A DNA stretch of 64,000 bases from Septoria linicola (GCA_024114885.1 CP099419.1:4588001-4652000); one strand, 5' to 3'. Positions 40,607 to 51,203 are shown, counted from the first letter of the stretch. Program-made: numbers and translations. Notes: generated by a model from the sequence alone, not told the origin.

Positions 40607-42452
40607 TCACTTCGAGAATGGTGCAATGGGATCAGCGCTGATGTCCAGCACATCCAGATGCCAGATCTCAAATTTCATGACTTCGCTCTTGTCCACCAAG
40701 GACATCTCCCGTCTGGCCTCAATCACTCCATCTTCCCGCATCAGCTCTACAGGCTGGCCGACCTTATAGCAGAAGTCGCCTAGGCAGATGAACTCCAGGC
40801 ATGGAGGTGGTCTCCGGCCGAGCTCAATGCCCATATGCCACATCCTCTGCTCGTGTGTATACATTGCGAAATGCTGCCTAAGATGGTCATTCTCCAGGAT
40901 CCGTAGGCACTTCAGATTCGGCAAGAATGGCATGAGCAGACGAATTGACTCGTGGTCAGCACAATCTACTGCAATGCCTAGCTGCTCAACTCCAGTGCAG
41001 TGACGGACGAGGTCGGCCAAGTCGTCTTGCGAAAGCGCCCACAAGTCGGAAAGAAGTAGATGTTTGAGAGTGGCTCCGTGATAGCGACCGATGACATGAA
41101 TGTACTCTTTACCCAAACTTATCCATTCCGGGTCCTTCATCGGATCGTAAGGTGCATGTGGCGTTTCAGCATTCGGCGTGGGCGGGCTAGCTGCGCTCCC
41201 GTTCGAAGAAGGCGTGAAACCAGTGCGCTGCCGCTTCGCATTGCTGACAAGGTACATGTACTTCATGCTGACTTTGGCTTTGCGCATGATCTTGATGTGC
41301 TCTGGTGAGATCTCGTTGCATCTCACTTTCTCGAACGAAGTCGCCATCTCAGGAGGAACATCTTTCCAGGTATCGTCCACGAAGACTGTCCTTGGATCGT
41401 TCCCACCAAATGAGTCGAGGAAAGTGATGCTGTTGCAGGCCTCGGCGTCGAAGATCTGCTCCAGACCAAGCACATTTGGACCAAACCAGTTCTGCAAAGC
41501 GAAATGCTTGACTTGAAGCTTGTAGTTAGCTTTATGGCAACGCCCGAAGAAGGTATTGAGATTCATGATCGATTCTGCCTCAGCTCGCATACGCGGCGAA
41601 AAGTGCAATCGCACATCCTCAAGCTTCTTTGAATGGAGCATGAGCATGCTGATATCGTCCGGGTAGCACATCGGGTCAATGTCCATCGCCTTGAAGACGC
41701 GCAGATTGGTCATTGGCGGTATCAGCACGGAAGGCCGAGGCACTCGCGTGGATGGGAATCTCAGGGTGAAGCTCGTGAGAGTGTTGTGTGTTCCCAGACC
41801 CTGGTACAGCGTCTTCAGCGGCTTGCAGTCCAGCTCCCAGCAGAAAGACTTGAGCTTCGTCATCTTGTCAGTCGCGGCGCGAAGAATGATGTTCAGCATC
41901 ATGGAATTGTCTGGCACTCTGCCTTTGGCGAAGTCATCGATGCCCAGCTCTTGCCATTTGCCCTACACTGTGTATCAGTCGCGAAGTTCCCATATCCTCC
42001 ACACCTTGCCAACTCACCCAGACCCTGAACTCCTCTACCAGCGCAGCATGCCCCTTCGTGCATAGACCGTTCAGTGCCATCATGAATGGGCTACCGCTAC
42101 CAAAGCCTTCAGGCCGCCCATTGACATAGCGCATCTCTCCATATGAATGTAGACTGACACGCTGGTACAATTGTGGTAGGGTCATGTAGTACAGCAACCT
42201 GCTCGTTCGCGTGACTCTCGCTATGTCACCTATGTCCTCTAGATATGACACGATATGCGCGACCAAGTTGAGCGGCAGCGTCGTCGCTGGCCGCTGTCCG
42301 CCATCATTGTTTGTGGGAATCGTGCTGGAGGCAGGCGACGTGTACGTGATGTATGGAGGGATCTCGTTGAAGGCATGTGTCCCATTCTTCAGAGCGGCGG
42401 CGCTCATTCTGACCGTTTTGGTAGGCGCATCTGGGCTCCTTCCACGCTTCAT
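40607..42452 (-). CDS. F-box-like protein, 596 aa
   Basis: Minus-strand exons 42452-42018 and 41962-40607, with a 55-bp intron (GTGAGT to GTAG). The join gives RVWGKWQELGIDDFAKG. The N-terminus is a short basic region, then an F-box-like helical motif at about residues 60-105 (TTLPLNLVAHIVSYLEDIGD; ARVTRTSRLLYYMTLPQLYQ). The rest is leucine-rich in pattern (LKCLRILENDHLRQHF; ATLKHLLLSDLWALSQDDLA), as in fungal F-box/LRR proteins that recruit substrates to SCF ubiquitin ligases. No enzyme motif is present. The stop lies 60 bases from the convergent amidohydrolase stop. Confidence 0.85.
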
Positions 42453-42994
42453 CTCGAGGGCAAAAGGGCTTTGGGGTCGAATGGGATCATGTCCGACGCC
42501 TCGACAGATCTAGAGTTATGAAATGGGTCATGTCTAGCAGCCGTGGGCAGGTTCTGACCAGGCCCAACCTTGCACCAAAGTCACAAATGTTGTTCAAGAA
42601 ACTCTAAACGGTCATGAACTAGCGACAGATTAGTTAAGCCTTGCTCGGTGACTTAAGCCCGGTTGATGATCTCCTCAGCCTCCTGGGCGGTGCATGTCTG
42701 ACCAAGCGGAGGTGAGTTTTGGCCGAGCACTGTAACTCCGGAGAGTTGCGCTCACCGATTGTCCGCTGCTGCATCTTTTGACGGAGGGTTTTGGTTACAA
42801 GCCTTGCCATCGTGTCATCTTGATAGGCAATCCATACGACCACCGGGACCACCCAGAGAGACGCAGAGCACACCCTTTCATCACATCCCGGCAAAGTTGA
42901 ATCTTAGAAGACGCTGTGCTGCTCACCACTTCCTGGCCTGCTTCGTCCGAATTACCCGTAGTTTGCGCGGACAGACTTGACGCCGAGCAGAGCT
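42453..42994. promoter_or_regulatory. upstream region between F-box-like and JMJD7-type genes
   Basis: 542 bases between divergent starts (42452 minus, 42995 plus). It includes the possible small membrane-protein frame at 42653-42894 described separately. Confidence 0.4.
42653..42894 (-). CDS. possible exon of a small membrane protein (weak)
   Basis: On the minus strand an open frame has a hydrophobic segment (SLWVVPVVVWIAY) followed by a polar helix (QDDTMARLVTKTLRQKMQQR). A GTGAGC donor-like sequence lies right after it. Downstream, a different frame reads GQTCTAQEAEEIINRA and a TAA at 42655-42653, which looks protein-like. No GT-AG intron of normal size joins the two parts in phase (a 26-nt GT-AG or a 53-nt GT-TG would), and no in-frame ATG precedes the hydrophobic part. 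It may be a small mitochondrial-type membrane protein or chance. The product is not identified. Confidence 0.22.
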
Positions 42995-44132
42995 ATGCAA
43001 ACTCACGGCCGAGAGCGAGCACAAGACGATGCTGTTCGAACTCTTATCGAAACGTATCACGAGCATAATTCTGCTGTGATTGAAGAGCTTACCGCTGAGC
43101 CAAGCCCGCTGCAGTTCATGCGGTACGTGGCCAGCAACAGACCGTTTGTTGTACGGAAGGCTGCTCGCTCTTGGCACGCTCTCCGGCAATGGGACAGCGA
43201 GTATCTTCGCAAGGCGATGGACGGTAAGAGCGTCAACGTAGCCATGACGCCCATCGGGTAGGTGCATGTGTCCGCCTGTCCTTGTCTCATTGACTGAATT
43301 ATTCAGGAATGCAGATGGGCTCGTGGAAGATAAGCACGGCAATCTGATTTTGGTAGAACCTTATGAGACTCAAGAAACCTTTGCTGCCTTTTTAGACTAC
43401 GTCCGGGCTGATGCGCAGCTCACACAGCAGGAGCGAGTGGGCAGGAACGTCAAATATGCGCAGACCCGTAAGTAACACACTCATTGTGGCTACAAGTGTA
43501 CTGATCTGAACGCAGAAAACGACAATTTACGAGATGAGTACAGCCCACTGCTTGGAGATGTTCCTGGAGACATTGGCTTCGCAAGTGCTGGCCTTGACTT
43601 ATTGCCAGATGCTGTGAATTTCTGGCTAGGCAACGAGAGGTCTGTCACCGCGCTACATAAGGACAACTACGAGAACATCTACGTACAGGTACGTGGTCAG
43701 AAGCATTTTGTTCTACTTCCGCCCAGCGATATGCCATGTGTGAACGAGGTACCGACGCGTTTCGGGAGCTATCAGCCCGTGTCGGAGGATGAGACTAGGC
43801 TCGAGCCCCAGCTGTACGAAGGAGGAAATCCAGTTCCCACGCCCACCTGGGACCCGGACGAGCCAGAAGAGAGGACTTCGCAATACTCGTATCTGTCTCG
43901 GCCACTGCGCGTGACACTGGACGAAGGCGATATGATGTACCTTCCTGCGATGTGGTACCATAAGGTTGCGCAGAGCTGTGGCGAGGAGCACTTTTCGTGT
44001 TCGGTGAATTACTGGTATGACATGACTTTTGATGGTCACTTCTGGGCGCAGAACTGCTTTCTGAGGGGAGTCGTGGAGAATGCAGCCAAGCGCGTGGACT
44101 ATCCTGAGCTCGAAATGGGTGGTGAGGATTGA
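42995..44132 (+). CDS. JmjC-domain hydroxylase, JMJD7 type, 346 aa
   Basis: Exons 42995-43257, 43307-43467 and 43516-44132. The introns are 49 bp (GTAGGT to TCAG) and 48 bp (GTAAGT to GCAG). The cupin/JmjC core matches animal JMJD7 closely: SNRPFVVRKAARSWHALRQW, VNVAMTPIGNADG, PDAVNFWLGNERSVTALHKD with NYEN, QKHFVLLPPSD and YLPAMWYHKVAQS. Fe(II) ligands His189, Asp191 (HxD) and His290 are present, and the 2-oxoglutarate-binding region is in order. JMJD7 is a 2OG-dependent lysyl hydroxylase acting on translation-factor (DRG) GTPases; that substrate is an extrapolation here. ATG 42995 was chosen because the upstream codons have no ATG. Confidence 0.93.
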
Positions 44133-44272
44133 GGGATGTGACGTGAGCGCGTCACTTTGGTGGGCTCTTCACTTTGCTTCAGATTCTGGCCAAAGCTCAA
44201 ATCGACCCTCTTCTGCCACTCCACGAGTTTTTCAAATTCGACCATCGACACAATAACATCTTTCATCCGGCC

Positions 44273-45199
44273 ATGGAGCTATCAGAGCCGCACCCCAAAC
44301 ACATCATGGTCTCTTCTATTCCAGACGACAGAGCCAAGCTACTCGAGGCTGGCCCGGAAACACCAGGACATGCAGAAGTGGTTCAAAACGAGGAGTGCGC
44401 ATTCTTGAAGAAGCTGCCGGCTGAGCTGCGCAACCAAATCTACGCCATTGTCGCAGTCGATCACGCCCGTAAAGCTTGCTTGCAGGAGGCGAACACCCTG
44501 GGCATGGCACTAGTCAACAGAAAGATCTCCTCCGAATATCTTGGGATATCGAACAGCAAGGAGACCATAAGCTCGAGGTATCTGGTTGCCATTAACCCCA
44601 TGAAGTGGGAGCCACTCGATGTGCGGGATTTGATTAAGAAGCGACAAATTTCTCGAGGTCGATATGACGACCAGGGCTGTACTGCCTTCCGCAGGGCTTC
44701 CAGCATCATGACTGTACGCCAGAGCATTTATTACCAGTTTCACATTGCGCAGCGCTGTGAGGAAGGAGGGCCGAGCGACTGGCCAGGACTACAAAATTAC
44801 TTCGGAATGATTGAGCTTGGGGACCGAAGTCTGAGGTGCTGGAGTTCTCGGTGGCTCGCGAAGACGTTCACGAGTGTCTTGGCTGAGGCACGCGGCGGAC
44901 CACCGTCTCTCGCGTCGATCGATCATTGGAGCGTATCAAGGACGCTTTGCGCTCATTGTGGGTCGTATTGCAGACGAACAGGCAAGCTTCACAGCGTGGG
45001 CATATGCGTCTGGAAAGCTACGAACAGCTTTCAATATCAGCTTAGCCCCGGCTGGCTTGGATGTTCCAGTATGCATAAAACCGCTGGCTTAACCACAAAG
45101 TTCGCCATCTTGGTATTTTACCCACCACCTCATAGTCTACAGCCGCATGCGAAGTGTGACGAGCTATGTAATGCCAACAAGGAGCGAAGCAGAGCGTAG
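44273..45199 (+). CDS. 2EXR-like tandem array, copy 1
   Basis: ATG 44273 opens 308 codons. After a polar start comes the family domain CAFLKKLPAELRNQIYAIVA, then LGMALVNRKISSEYLGISNS, the block shared by all four array members. A short conserved segment (NYFGMIELGDRSLRCW) appears around residue 185, about where the other copies have Y-x-G-(L/M)-x-x-x. Beyond it the sequence (about 110 residues) does not resemble the other copies and may be read-through into non-coding sequence after a frame change, so the true C-terminus is uncertain. Upstream at about 44190 is a leader segment (CCAAAGCTCAAATCGACC) with counterparts before the other copies. Function unknown. Confidence 0.6.
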   Translation: MELSEPHPKHIMVSSIPDDRAKLLEAGPETPGHAEVVQNEECAFLKKLPAELRNQIYAIVAVDHARKACLQEANTLGMALVNRKISSEYLGISNSKETISSRYLVAINPMKWEPLDVRDLIKKRQISRGRYDDQGCTAFRRASSIMTVRQSIYYQFHIAQRCEEGGPSDWPGLQNYFGMIELGDRSLRCWSSRWLAKTFTSVLAEARGGPPSLASIDHWSVSRTLCAHCGSYCRRTGKLHSVGICVWKATNSFQYQLSPGWLGCSSMHKTAGLTTKFAILVFYPPPHSLQPHAKCDELCNANKERSRA

Positions 45200-45437
45200 T
45201 GGTCTCCGCGATATCCAGATGAGCACGAGCTCGCGCAGAGCATAGCAGACATGACTCAATTGCGACGTGAGGCCGGAATGCGACAGAGCACAGCGAGATC
45301 GTGCGTCAACTGAAGCATTACAATCGCTTCATTTTCCTGCAGGTCACTGCTGTTCACATGTGGCTCAAGCTCGACATTGCACAATCAATTTTTCCGACTT
45401 TTTGGACAACCCATCACAACACAAACATCTCACAGCA

Positions 45438-46085
45438 ATGGAAGAATCAACCACCAATCTCCAGGATGCACTGGCGCTGGTCGGCAAGCTGACCGCGCTT
45501 GAATTGCACGTCCTTCACCCCGTCCTGGACGCTCAGATGGCAGAACTTGCTGCTGCCGACACAGAGTGCAGATTCCTCAAAATCTCCGCCGAGCTCCGCA
45601 ACCAGATCTACGAGATTGTTGCAGCTCATCAAACTCGTGTCGCCCTTTGTGGCGGCGGGCGAGCGTGTGGATTAGCCAGGGTCAACAAGCAGGTTTCGAA
45701 GGAGTACCTGAGCGTCTTGAATCACAAGGACGCAATTTCTGCGAAATACTTCAACCCTGGATACCACATCAACTGAGTCCAAACCGACGCCAACACGATG
45801 TTGAACTACCGTGCCAAATTTCTGCATAAGAAGGGCCGCGAGCCATTCCAGGTTCGAATCCACGAAGACAGCTACCGTTATGGATCCGATCGAGAGAACA
45901 AGATCGGAGCAGAATTCCGGCACAAGGAGCGTTCCTCCCGCTCTTATGGTGCGACTTACGAGGGATTCTTTGAGCTCGGAGAAGACAAGAAGGGCACCGT
46001 GCGCTTTACTGTGGAAAAGAATTTGGTTGATGACCTCCGTCGACAGCAGAAGCTTGCGGATGGAAAGATAAGCCATAAGAAGTAA
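45438..46085 (+). pseudogene. 2EXR-like tandem array, copy 2, interrupted by in-frame TGA
   Basis: ATG 45438 starts a frame with DTECRFLKISAELRNQIYEI and CGLARVNKQVSKEYLSVLNH, the array signature. It stops at TGA 45774-45776, but the same frame stays open for another 103 codons to TAA 46083-46085, including YEGFFELGEDKKGTVRFTV, which aligns with the C-terminal block of the other copies. A single nonsense change is therefore the simplest explanation. No GT-AG intron around the stop is evident. Whether the 112-residue truncated protein is made, or the stop is read through, cannot be told from sequence. Confidence 0.65.
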
Positions 46086-46733
46086 CACTCTTCGCAGTCT
46101 TGGCGGAGCTCTAGGCTCTTGAGTGAGACTGCAGTCATTGATAAATGGGGTTGGAGAGCAGGAAAGGAGTGGCGTTGCCGCATTGGTGAAGCCTCGGTCG
46201 GGGCCTGACAGACGAATACCACTTTGTCATTGCAAAACGTCAAGCTCAGGCTCTTTGTTGACCAGCTCAACCTCTTGATACGACATTACGGGCTCCGTGT
46301 AGGACAGAACAGCATCTGAGGAATAGCTCCGAGATCAAGGTACATGGTCATCAATCAGATGGTAACGTTCGGAAGTAGTACAACGGATCCTTCCAACAGT
46401 TCACTTTCCATTGGGTCTCCTTGATGCACAGAACGAGGTGATGTACCGCATGATGAGCTAATGAGCAGGCAAGCATATTCATATGAGCAGGTTAGATTCC
46501 TTCGACGTTGACTACATTTACGATGTGTCCATTGACTGATCGTGAACTGATGCAGTGGAGCGGCAAGGTAAGGCACATTCTACAATGTTAGATAAAAGTG
46601 AAACTTGACTTCCGACCGCAGCTTCACTTCCTGCATCTCGCTTGCATGTCGCCCAAGCTCGACCGAATGACGTGGAAACCACTCTTTCAGAGAACTTGCT
46701 CTCGCCTTCCCTCTCTCAACATCATCACGCTCC
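46086..46733. other. array spacer, no gene seen
   Basis: 648 bases between array copies 2 and 3. Near 46615-46660 lies the leader block (GCTTCACTTCCTGCATCT; CGCCCAAGCTCGACC) that recurs upstream of copy 4. No frame is supported. Confidence 0.5.
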
Positions 46734-47338
46734 ATGGCAACACCTTTCCAGCCCGACATGGAGAGATCGCCGACAAAGATCGAGAAAGCCATGATCTGGC
46801 TAGGTCAGATGCCCCGGACTGAACTCGACATAGTCAAAGCGCTGGCCAATTCGAGGCTCGAAGATCTTGCAGCGAAGGACACCGAGTGCAAATTCCTGAA
46901 ATTCGTCCGCTGAGCTTCGCAACCAGATCTACCATTTGGTAGCTGTCAAAACTGCACGAACAATATGCACGAACAGAGTCCTTGACAATGCACAAAGACG
47001 CCCTACGCCACTGGACCTGGCACTCGCAAATAAGCAGATCTCGGGAGAGTTCTTGAGTATTCTGATCAGCGAAGAAGTAGTCGCATCTGCGAAGTATTTC
47101 AAGCTCGATACTTCACTCGAGTGGGTCAAAGTCAGTGTACGTGAATTGTTACGGGGCTGTTCGAAGAAACACAGATTACGCGACAGCGACTACTACACTC
47201 ATGAAGCTCACATATGGGGTCGCTGGAGGCACGCAAAACTATTTGCTCCACTATGCGGGTCTGGTATTTTTCGATGGGGGAAGCGGAGGGGCCATACGTT
47301 TCAAGTTGCTGAAGGAAGCAAGTCAAAATTACCACTGA
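46734..47338 (+). pseudogene. 2EXR-like tandem array, copy 3, frameshifted
   Basis: ATG 46734 begins a family-like N-terminus (MIWLGQMPRTELDIVKALAN; DTECKFLKF) that hits TGA 46911. One extra base (about 46905) explains this, because the next frame continues at once with SAELRNQIYHLVAVKTAR and LALANKQISGEFLSILISEE. A second frame change near 47150-47190 is needed to reach the C-terminal block YAGLVFFDGGSGGAIRFKLL and a stop at 47338. Two frameshifts without splice sites make this a pseudogene. Confidence 0.7.
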
Positions 47339-47679
47339 TGAGCGGAGCTTCAAAAGTGTGCTTCGGCCGAGCAGCAGAAGGGTAGCCGGTCGATCAGTCG
47401 CTTTGCTTGATCTCGACTGACCCCCATGGGCCAGTAGAGGATTATCGAGACACCGTATGCATGGACGAATGGGCAGCGCATGAGCTTGCCACTGAGGTCG
47501 CCGAAGCCATGCAGGATCGAGAGGAACTGAGCTAGTAGCCGATGAGTCCGATAGAAAGACGATGCACGACCGCACAAATGACAGGCCAACGGAACGTCCT
47601 CGTAAACCAGCAAGAGGATAAGCTGTATACCGCAGGCACCTGAACCACACAAATTCCAACACACTCAGACCTCAACTTC

Positions 47680-48417
47680 TCACAACCCCATCCTCCCCTT
47701 CACAAACCCCGCCGCCCGCTCAACATCCCTCTCGTTCCCATAATTCAAATGCTCCTCCATCCTCAGAAGTCCGCCAAGCATATCCCCATGACAAAACCCA
47801 TCTCCCCCATGACACACCTCCAGCACCTTCTTCCCTCCCACCCTCTCCCTCATAGCCTTCTTCTTCCCCAGCTCAGCCGAACTCCCAAACGTAACCACAC
47901 TCCCAATTCTGCTCACTTCTTCATGCGTCATTTGTTGAAGAAGGGCGTGGGTGAGGATGTGTCCGCCAAGGGAGTAGCCGCTTAGTGTGATGTGTGTATT
48001 GGGACATGACTCCATCGCTTGCGCGGCAAGATTTCTCATTAATTGACTTGCAGCTGCATCACCGTCTGTGAAGAGACTATCTCCAATTTCCGCAGTATAC
48101 TCCACACCTTGCACCGCCATGCTCATCGTCGCCACCGTGCCGTTCGAAGAGGAGTGGAGGAAATCAGATACAGCCTGGAAAAACATCGGTCCCACGCCTC
48201 CTGCACGGCCGACATTGCCAGAGGGTGGAGAGCCGGGGAGGTCGGTGCCTTTGGCGTAGATGATTGTGAGGTTGGGACAGGAGTGGCCATTGCCGCTGCC
48301 GTAGGTGGGGGAGAGGAGTTGATTTTGAGATCCCTGAGAGAGGTAGGAGGGCGTGGAGAGGGAGAGCGGGGCGGCGAGGGCGAAGGCTAAGACTCCCAGG
48401 AGGGATGGGAGACGCAT
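47680..48417 (-). CDS. cutinase-family secreted hydrolase, 245 aa
   Basis: Intronless minus-strand frame. ATG 48417 was chosen because it starts a signal peptide (MRLPSLLGVLAFALAAPLSL, cleavage near residue 20-25), whereas the open frame upstream is polar. Cutinase (GPI/PF01083-type) motifs: CPNLTIIYAKGTDLPG, the nucleophile elbow GYSLGGH with Ser149, catalytic Asp206 in CHGGDGFCHG and His223 in EEHLNYG. Cys47, Cys138, Cys202 and Cys209 can form the two family disulfides. It is predicted to hydrolyse cutin or other esters outside the cell and is commonly used by plant-associated fungi. It lies inside the 2EXR-like array on the opposite strand. Confidence 0.92.
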   Translation of the reverse strand: MRLPSLLGVLAFALAAPLSLSTPSYLSQGSQNQLLSPTYGSGNGHSCPNLTIIYAKGTDLPGSPPSGNVGRAGGVGPMFFQAVSDFLHSSSNGTVATMSMAVQGVEYTAEIGDSLFTDGDAAASQLMRNLAAQAMESCPNTHITLSGYSLGGHILTHALLQQMTHEEVSRIGSVVTFGSSAELGKKKAMRERVGGKKVLEVCHGGDGFCHGDMLGGLLRMEEHLNYGNERDVERAAGFVKGRMGL

Positions 48418-49338
48418 GCTGGCAGAAGGCTGTGGTTGGATGAATCGTCGAGAGGTGGGATTACGTGATGGCTGGAGCTTTTTCGTAGTTATGCTTGGTT
48501 GCCAGGCAAGTGAGAAGTGGTCCTGTAGATTAAATATGAGATCTGACTTGGACATTCCTGGGAGAGAAGAGCTGGGCAAAGTGTGTTACTGGTCAGCACA
48601 TTTCGCGTCGTGAAACTTTGGTCTCTCTGCACCATGAGGCCGCACAGAAGTGCCAAGAGCGAGCTTTTTGAAGTCTAGTCGAGGCCAGATAGTGCTTTTG
48701 GGGGTCTCTGTGACCAAGTGCTCTTATCGACCGACTTCGAGAGCAAGAGAGGCTTGCGAGGAAGGAGTGTAGCGTGTGTTACCGCCTCCGTGTGTCTTCT
48801 AAGGTGGTCTATGGCCACTGCCTTTGCAGGAAGACTGGGGATATGGCCCGAAGGCGCAGCTGTGTCTTAGCCATAGTGTGGGAGTGTAGCCGGACTCACT
48901 TGAGCACGAATCTTGTCGAAGAATAAAAGCGACCAGAGGTGCATCTACGTCTGTTAAGGGTTGTCGAATCGCATCGCTGCGAAACTGTGGCTCACAGTCA
49001 GAGTTAACAACGGAAACGGGCCAGTACAAAGAGAGCCTACGTACAGAATGACTGGACCCGCACCGAGGAAGCTTCGCTTTGTTCTGCTTTCTCACAGCTG
49101 CAAGAAGATGTTTCGTTGAATCTTGACCTTCCATGAGCATGGCGGAGTGACTAGAATCGACGGAGCCAGAGTTCAGGACTAGCGAACACTTCACTCCAGC
49201 AACGGCTTCACTTACCTGCAAGGCGTCTGAGTGTGCCCCAAGCTCGAATCAAGCACCGAGTTCTTCTCAGACAGCCTGCTCTCGAGTTCTCTCGCTCTCT
49301 TCAGAACAGTAATTCAGACCGGAGTAACAAACCATTCG
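48418..49338. other. intergenic, cutinase promoter and array leader
   Basis: 921 bases. The cutinase promoter occupies the left part; the right end (49200-49250) has the array leader block (GCTTCACTTACCTGCAAG; CCCCAAGCTCGAATC). No supported gene lies between. Confidence 0.5.
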
Positions 49339-50035
49339 ATGGCGCCTCACCGCCATACCAAGATGGCTCGCTCATCAAGAAAGTTCGAAGACGCCAAGGA
49401 CTGGCTCCATCGCCTATCCAAAACCGAGCTACAAGCCTTGAAAGCACAAGTCGACTCTCGACTCCACGAGCTCACCGAACGAGAAGCCGGTTGCCGACTT
49501 CTCAAATTGCCTCCAGAGCTACGCAACATCATCTACCGCATGATAGCAGTCGACTACGCCTGTACAGCATTCAACATCAACACTCCAAATGTGAACGCGA
49601 ACATACCACACTATGAGCGGCGGCAAAAGTTTCGCGAGCCTTCCAGTCTCGCGCTCACGAATAAGCAGATCTCTGGCGAGTACCTCAGCGTCCTGAACAG
49701 TGAAGAGGCGGCGTCTGCGCAGATCTATGACCAGCAGGCTGCTCCAGATAAGTGGATCGACATCGACATCCGCAAATTACTTGGCACCGTCCGGTCAATA
49801 CCACGACGTACATATCGGCGTAGTGGTATGGAACACAGCTCTCAACCAGACGTCTTCCTCCCCGGCCGAATCTTTCGCCTCTGCTGCGGAGGCGAAAGAG
49901 GAGCTTGCTAAAGGAAAGGTGTCGCAGGGGGAAGGGTACTATCGAGGTCTGGTAAGGTTTGGTGGTGAGGGTGGGAGAAATGGGTGTCTCAGATTCTTGC
50001 TGCGGACCAGCGCGATTGAGTATCATCTGTCGTGA
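49339..50035 (+). pseudogene. 2EXR-like tandem array, copy 4, frameshifted
   Basis: ATG 49339 starts KFEDAKDWLHRLSKTELQAL, then EAGCRLLKLPPELRNIIYRM and SLALTNKQISGEYLSVLNSE, all matching the other array members. Around 49795 (TVRSI / SGQYHDVHIG) the family-like reading passes into the next frame, which continues through VVVWNTALNQ and the C-terminal block YYRGLVRFGGEGGRNGCLRF to TGA 50033-50035. Without the frame change the protein would end at 49911. No intron explains the shift. A sequence error would restore an intact gene of about 230 residues, so expression data should decide. Confidence 0.65.
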
Positions 50036-50540
50036 AATTGGTTGTCAAGGGCGTGGTTTGGTATTCAGTCGAGCCGGGTGAATCGATCGTTCGAAACGGT
50101 GGCCGAGGGGCCTTTCGCTGCATTGGTGTTGCTACGATTGTGGGCGGACGGCAAGGGAAGAGGGGTTCGGCGTGTTCTGTGTGAGGTTTGGCTTTCGATC
50201 ACTTTGAGAGAACGAAGAGCCGGAAGAACAGAGATGGTGGTCAGCAGATTCGATGTTGTCAAGGGTTGAGTCTCCGCTTGTGAGCCGCTCAGAAGTGTCT
50301 CTGGAGGGCTGCTTCAGGCAGCTTGGGACTAGGCTGGTCAGCAGAGAGTCGTCGCGATCTCAAGGGCTCGAAACATAGGTCGTGCATGTGCAAGAAGCTT
50401 TATCCTGCATACCGAGCTTTCCTCATCGTTGAGAATCGTGCTGTCGCCAGCGTAGTTGCTCCCACGGCACTCGTCGGCGCATCTTCTCATTTAGCTTTGT
50501 TGAACTTTTCCAACCATCCTGCTCACCCCGTTCATATGAC
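50036..50540. other. intergenic between convergent loci
   Basis: 505 bases between array copy 4 and the GCV-H stop. Nothing recognised. Confidence 0.5.
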
Positions 50541-51203
50541 CTAGTGATCCTCAGCTTCCTCAGTAAACTTCTTATACTCCTCCTCCGTCTTCAGCTTCTC
50601 GACCTCACTCGCATCGGTGATCTTGATCTTGGCCAGCCACCCATCTCCTTCGGGGCTCTTGTTGATCGTGGCAGGCTTGTCCTCTAGCACACTGTTCGCT
50701 TCCACAATCACACCGCTGACTGGAGTCATGATGTCGGAGGCAGACTTGACCGACTCGACGGCTCCGATGGAGTCGCCGGCGGAAACTTCGAGGTCGGTGG
50801 TGGGCAGCTCGACGAAGACGACGTCGCCGAGGGCGTTGGCGGCGTATTGCGAGATACCGATTGTGCCTGATGGAGGTGGGGGTTAGCATGTGAAAGTGGG
50901 GACTCAGTATGTCGAGTGAAGTGAAGTGAATGAGGATGAGATAGACCTACCTGTCGTGCCGTCTGCAGAGAGCTCAACCCACTCGTGGTCTTCTGTGTAG
51001 CGCTTCTCCCATGCTGTAGAATGTCAATGCATGTTCACTGCTGGTTGTGAATGCTGCTATGCACCTTTTGCGCCAGCAGTAAAGCTTCGCACGGTCGGTT
51101 TTGCGACTTGCTGCTGCTGAGCTCGCTGAAAGTATTGTGGTCGGACGCATCTCGAAGCTCCGATCGAGCGCGCAAAAGCTCTTCCTGCTACTGCTGAGGC
51201 CAT
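50541..51203 (-). CDS. GCV3: glycine cleavage system H protein, mitochondrial, 175 aa
   Basis: Minus-strand exons 51203-51065, 51013-50951 and 50866-50541. The introns are 51 bp (GTGCAT to ACAG) and 84 bp (GTAGGT, branch TGCTAACCC, TCAG). A basic N-terminus (MASAVAGRAFARSIGASRCV and RPQYFQRA, rich in Arg and Ala) is a typical mitochondrial presequence. The mature part has RYTEDHEWVELSADGT, GTIGISQYAANALGDVVFVE and the lipoyl site AVESVKSASD with Lys107. The C-terminus is SPEGDGWLAKIKITDASEVE and EYKKFTEEAE. The H protein shuttles the aminomethyl group on lipoate among the P, T and L proteins of the matrix glycine decarboxylase. Its promoter is shared with the mitoribosomal S6 gene. Confidence 0.95.

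Noticed and set aside
45868..45885. GGTTCGAATCC, identical to a tRNA B-box
   Set aside because: It lies inside array copy 2, no A-box or foldable cloverleaf precedes it at the right distance, and no terminator T-run follows.
47132..47662. 176-codon minus-strand frame opposite array copy 3
   Set aside because: It is antisense to family-matching sequence and shows no protein-like pattern of its own.
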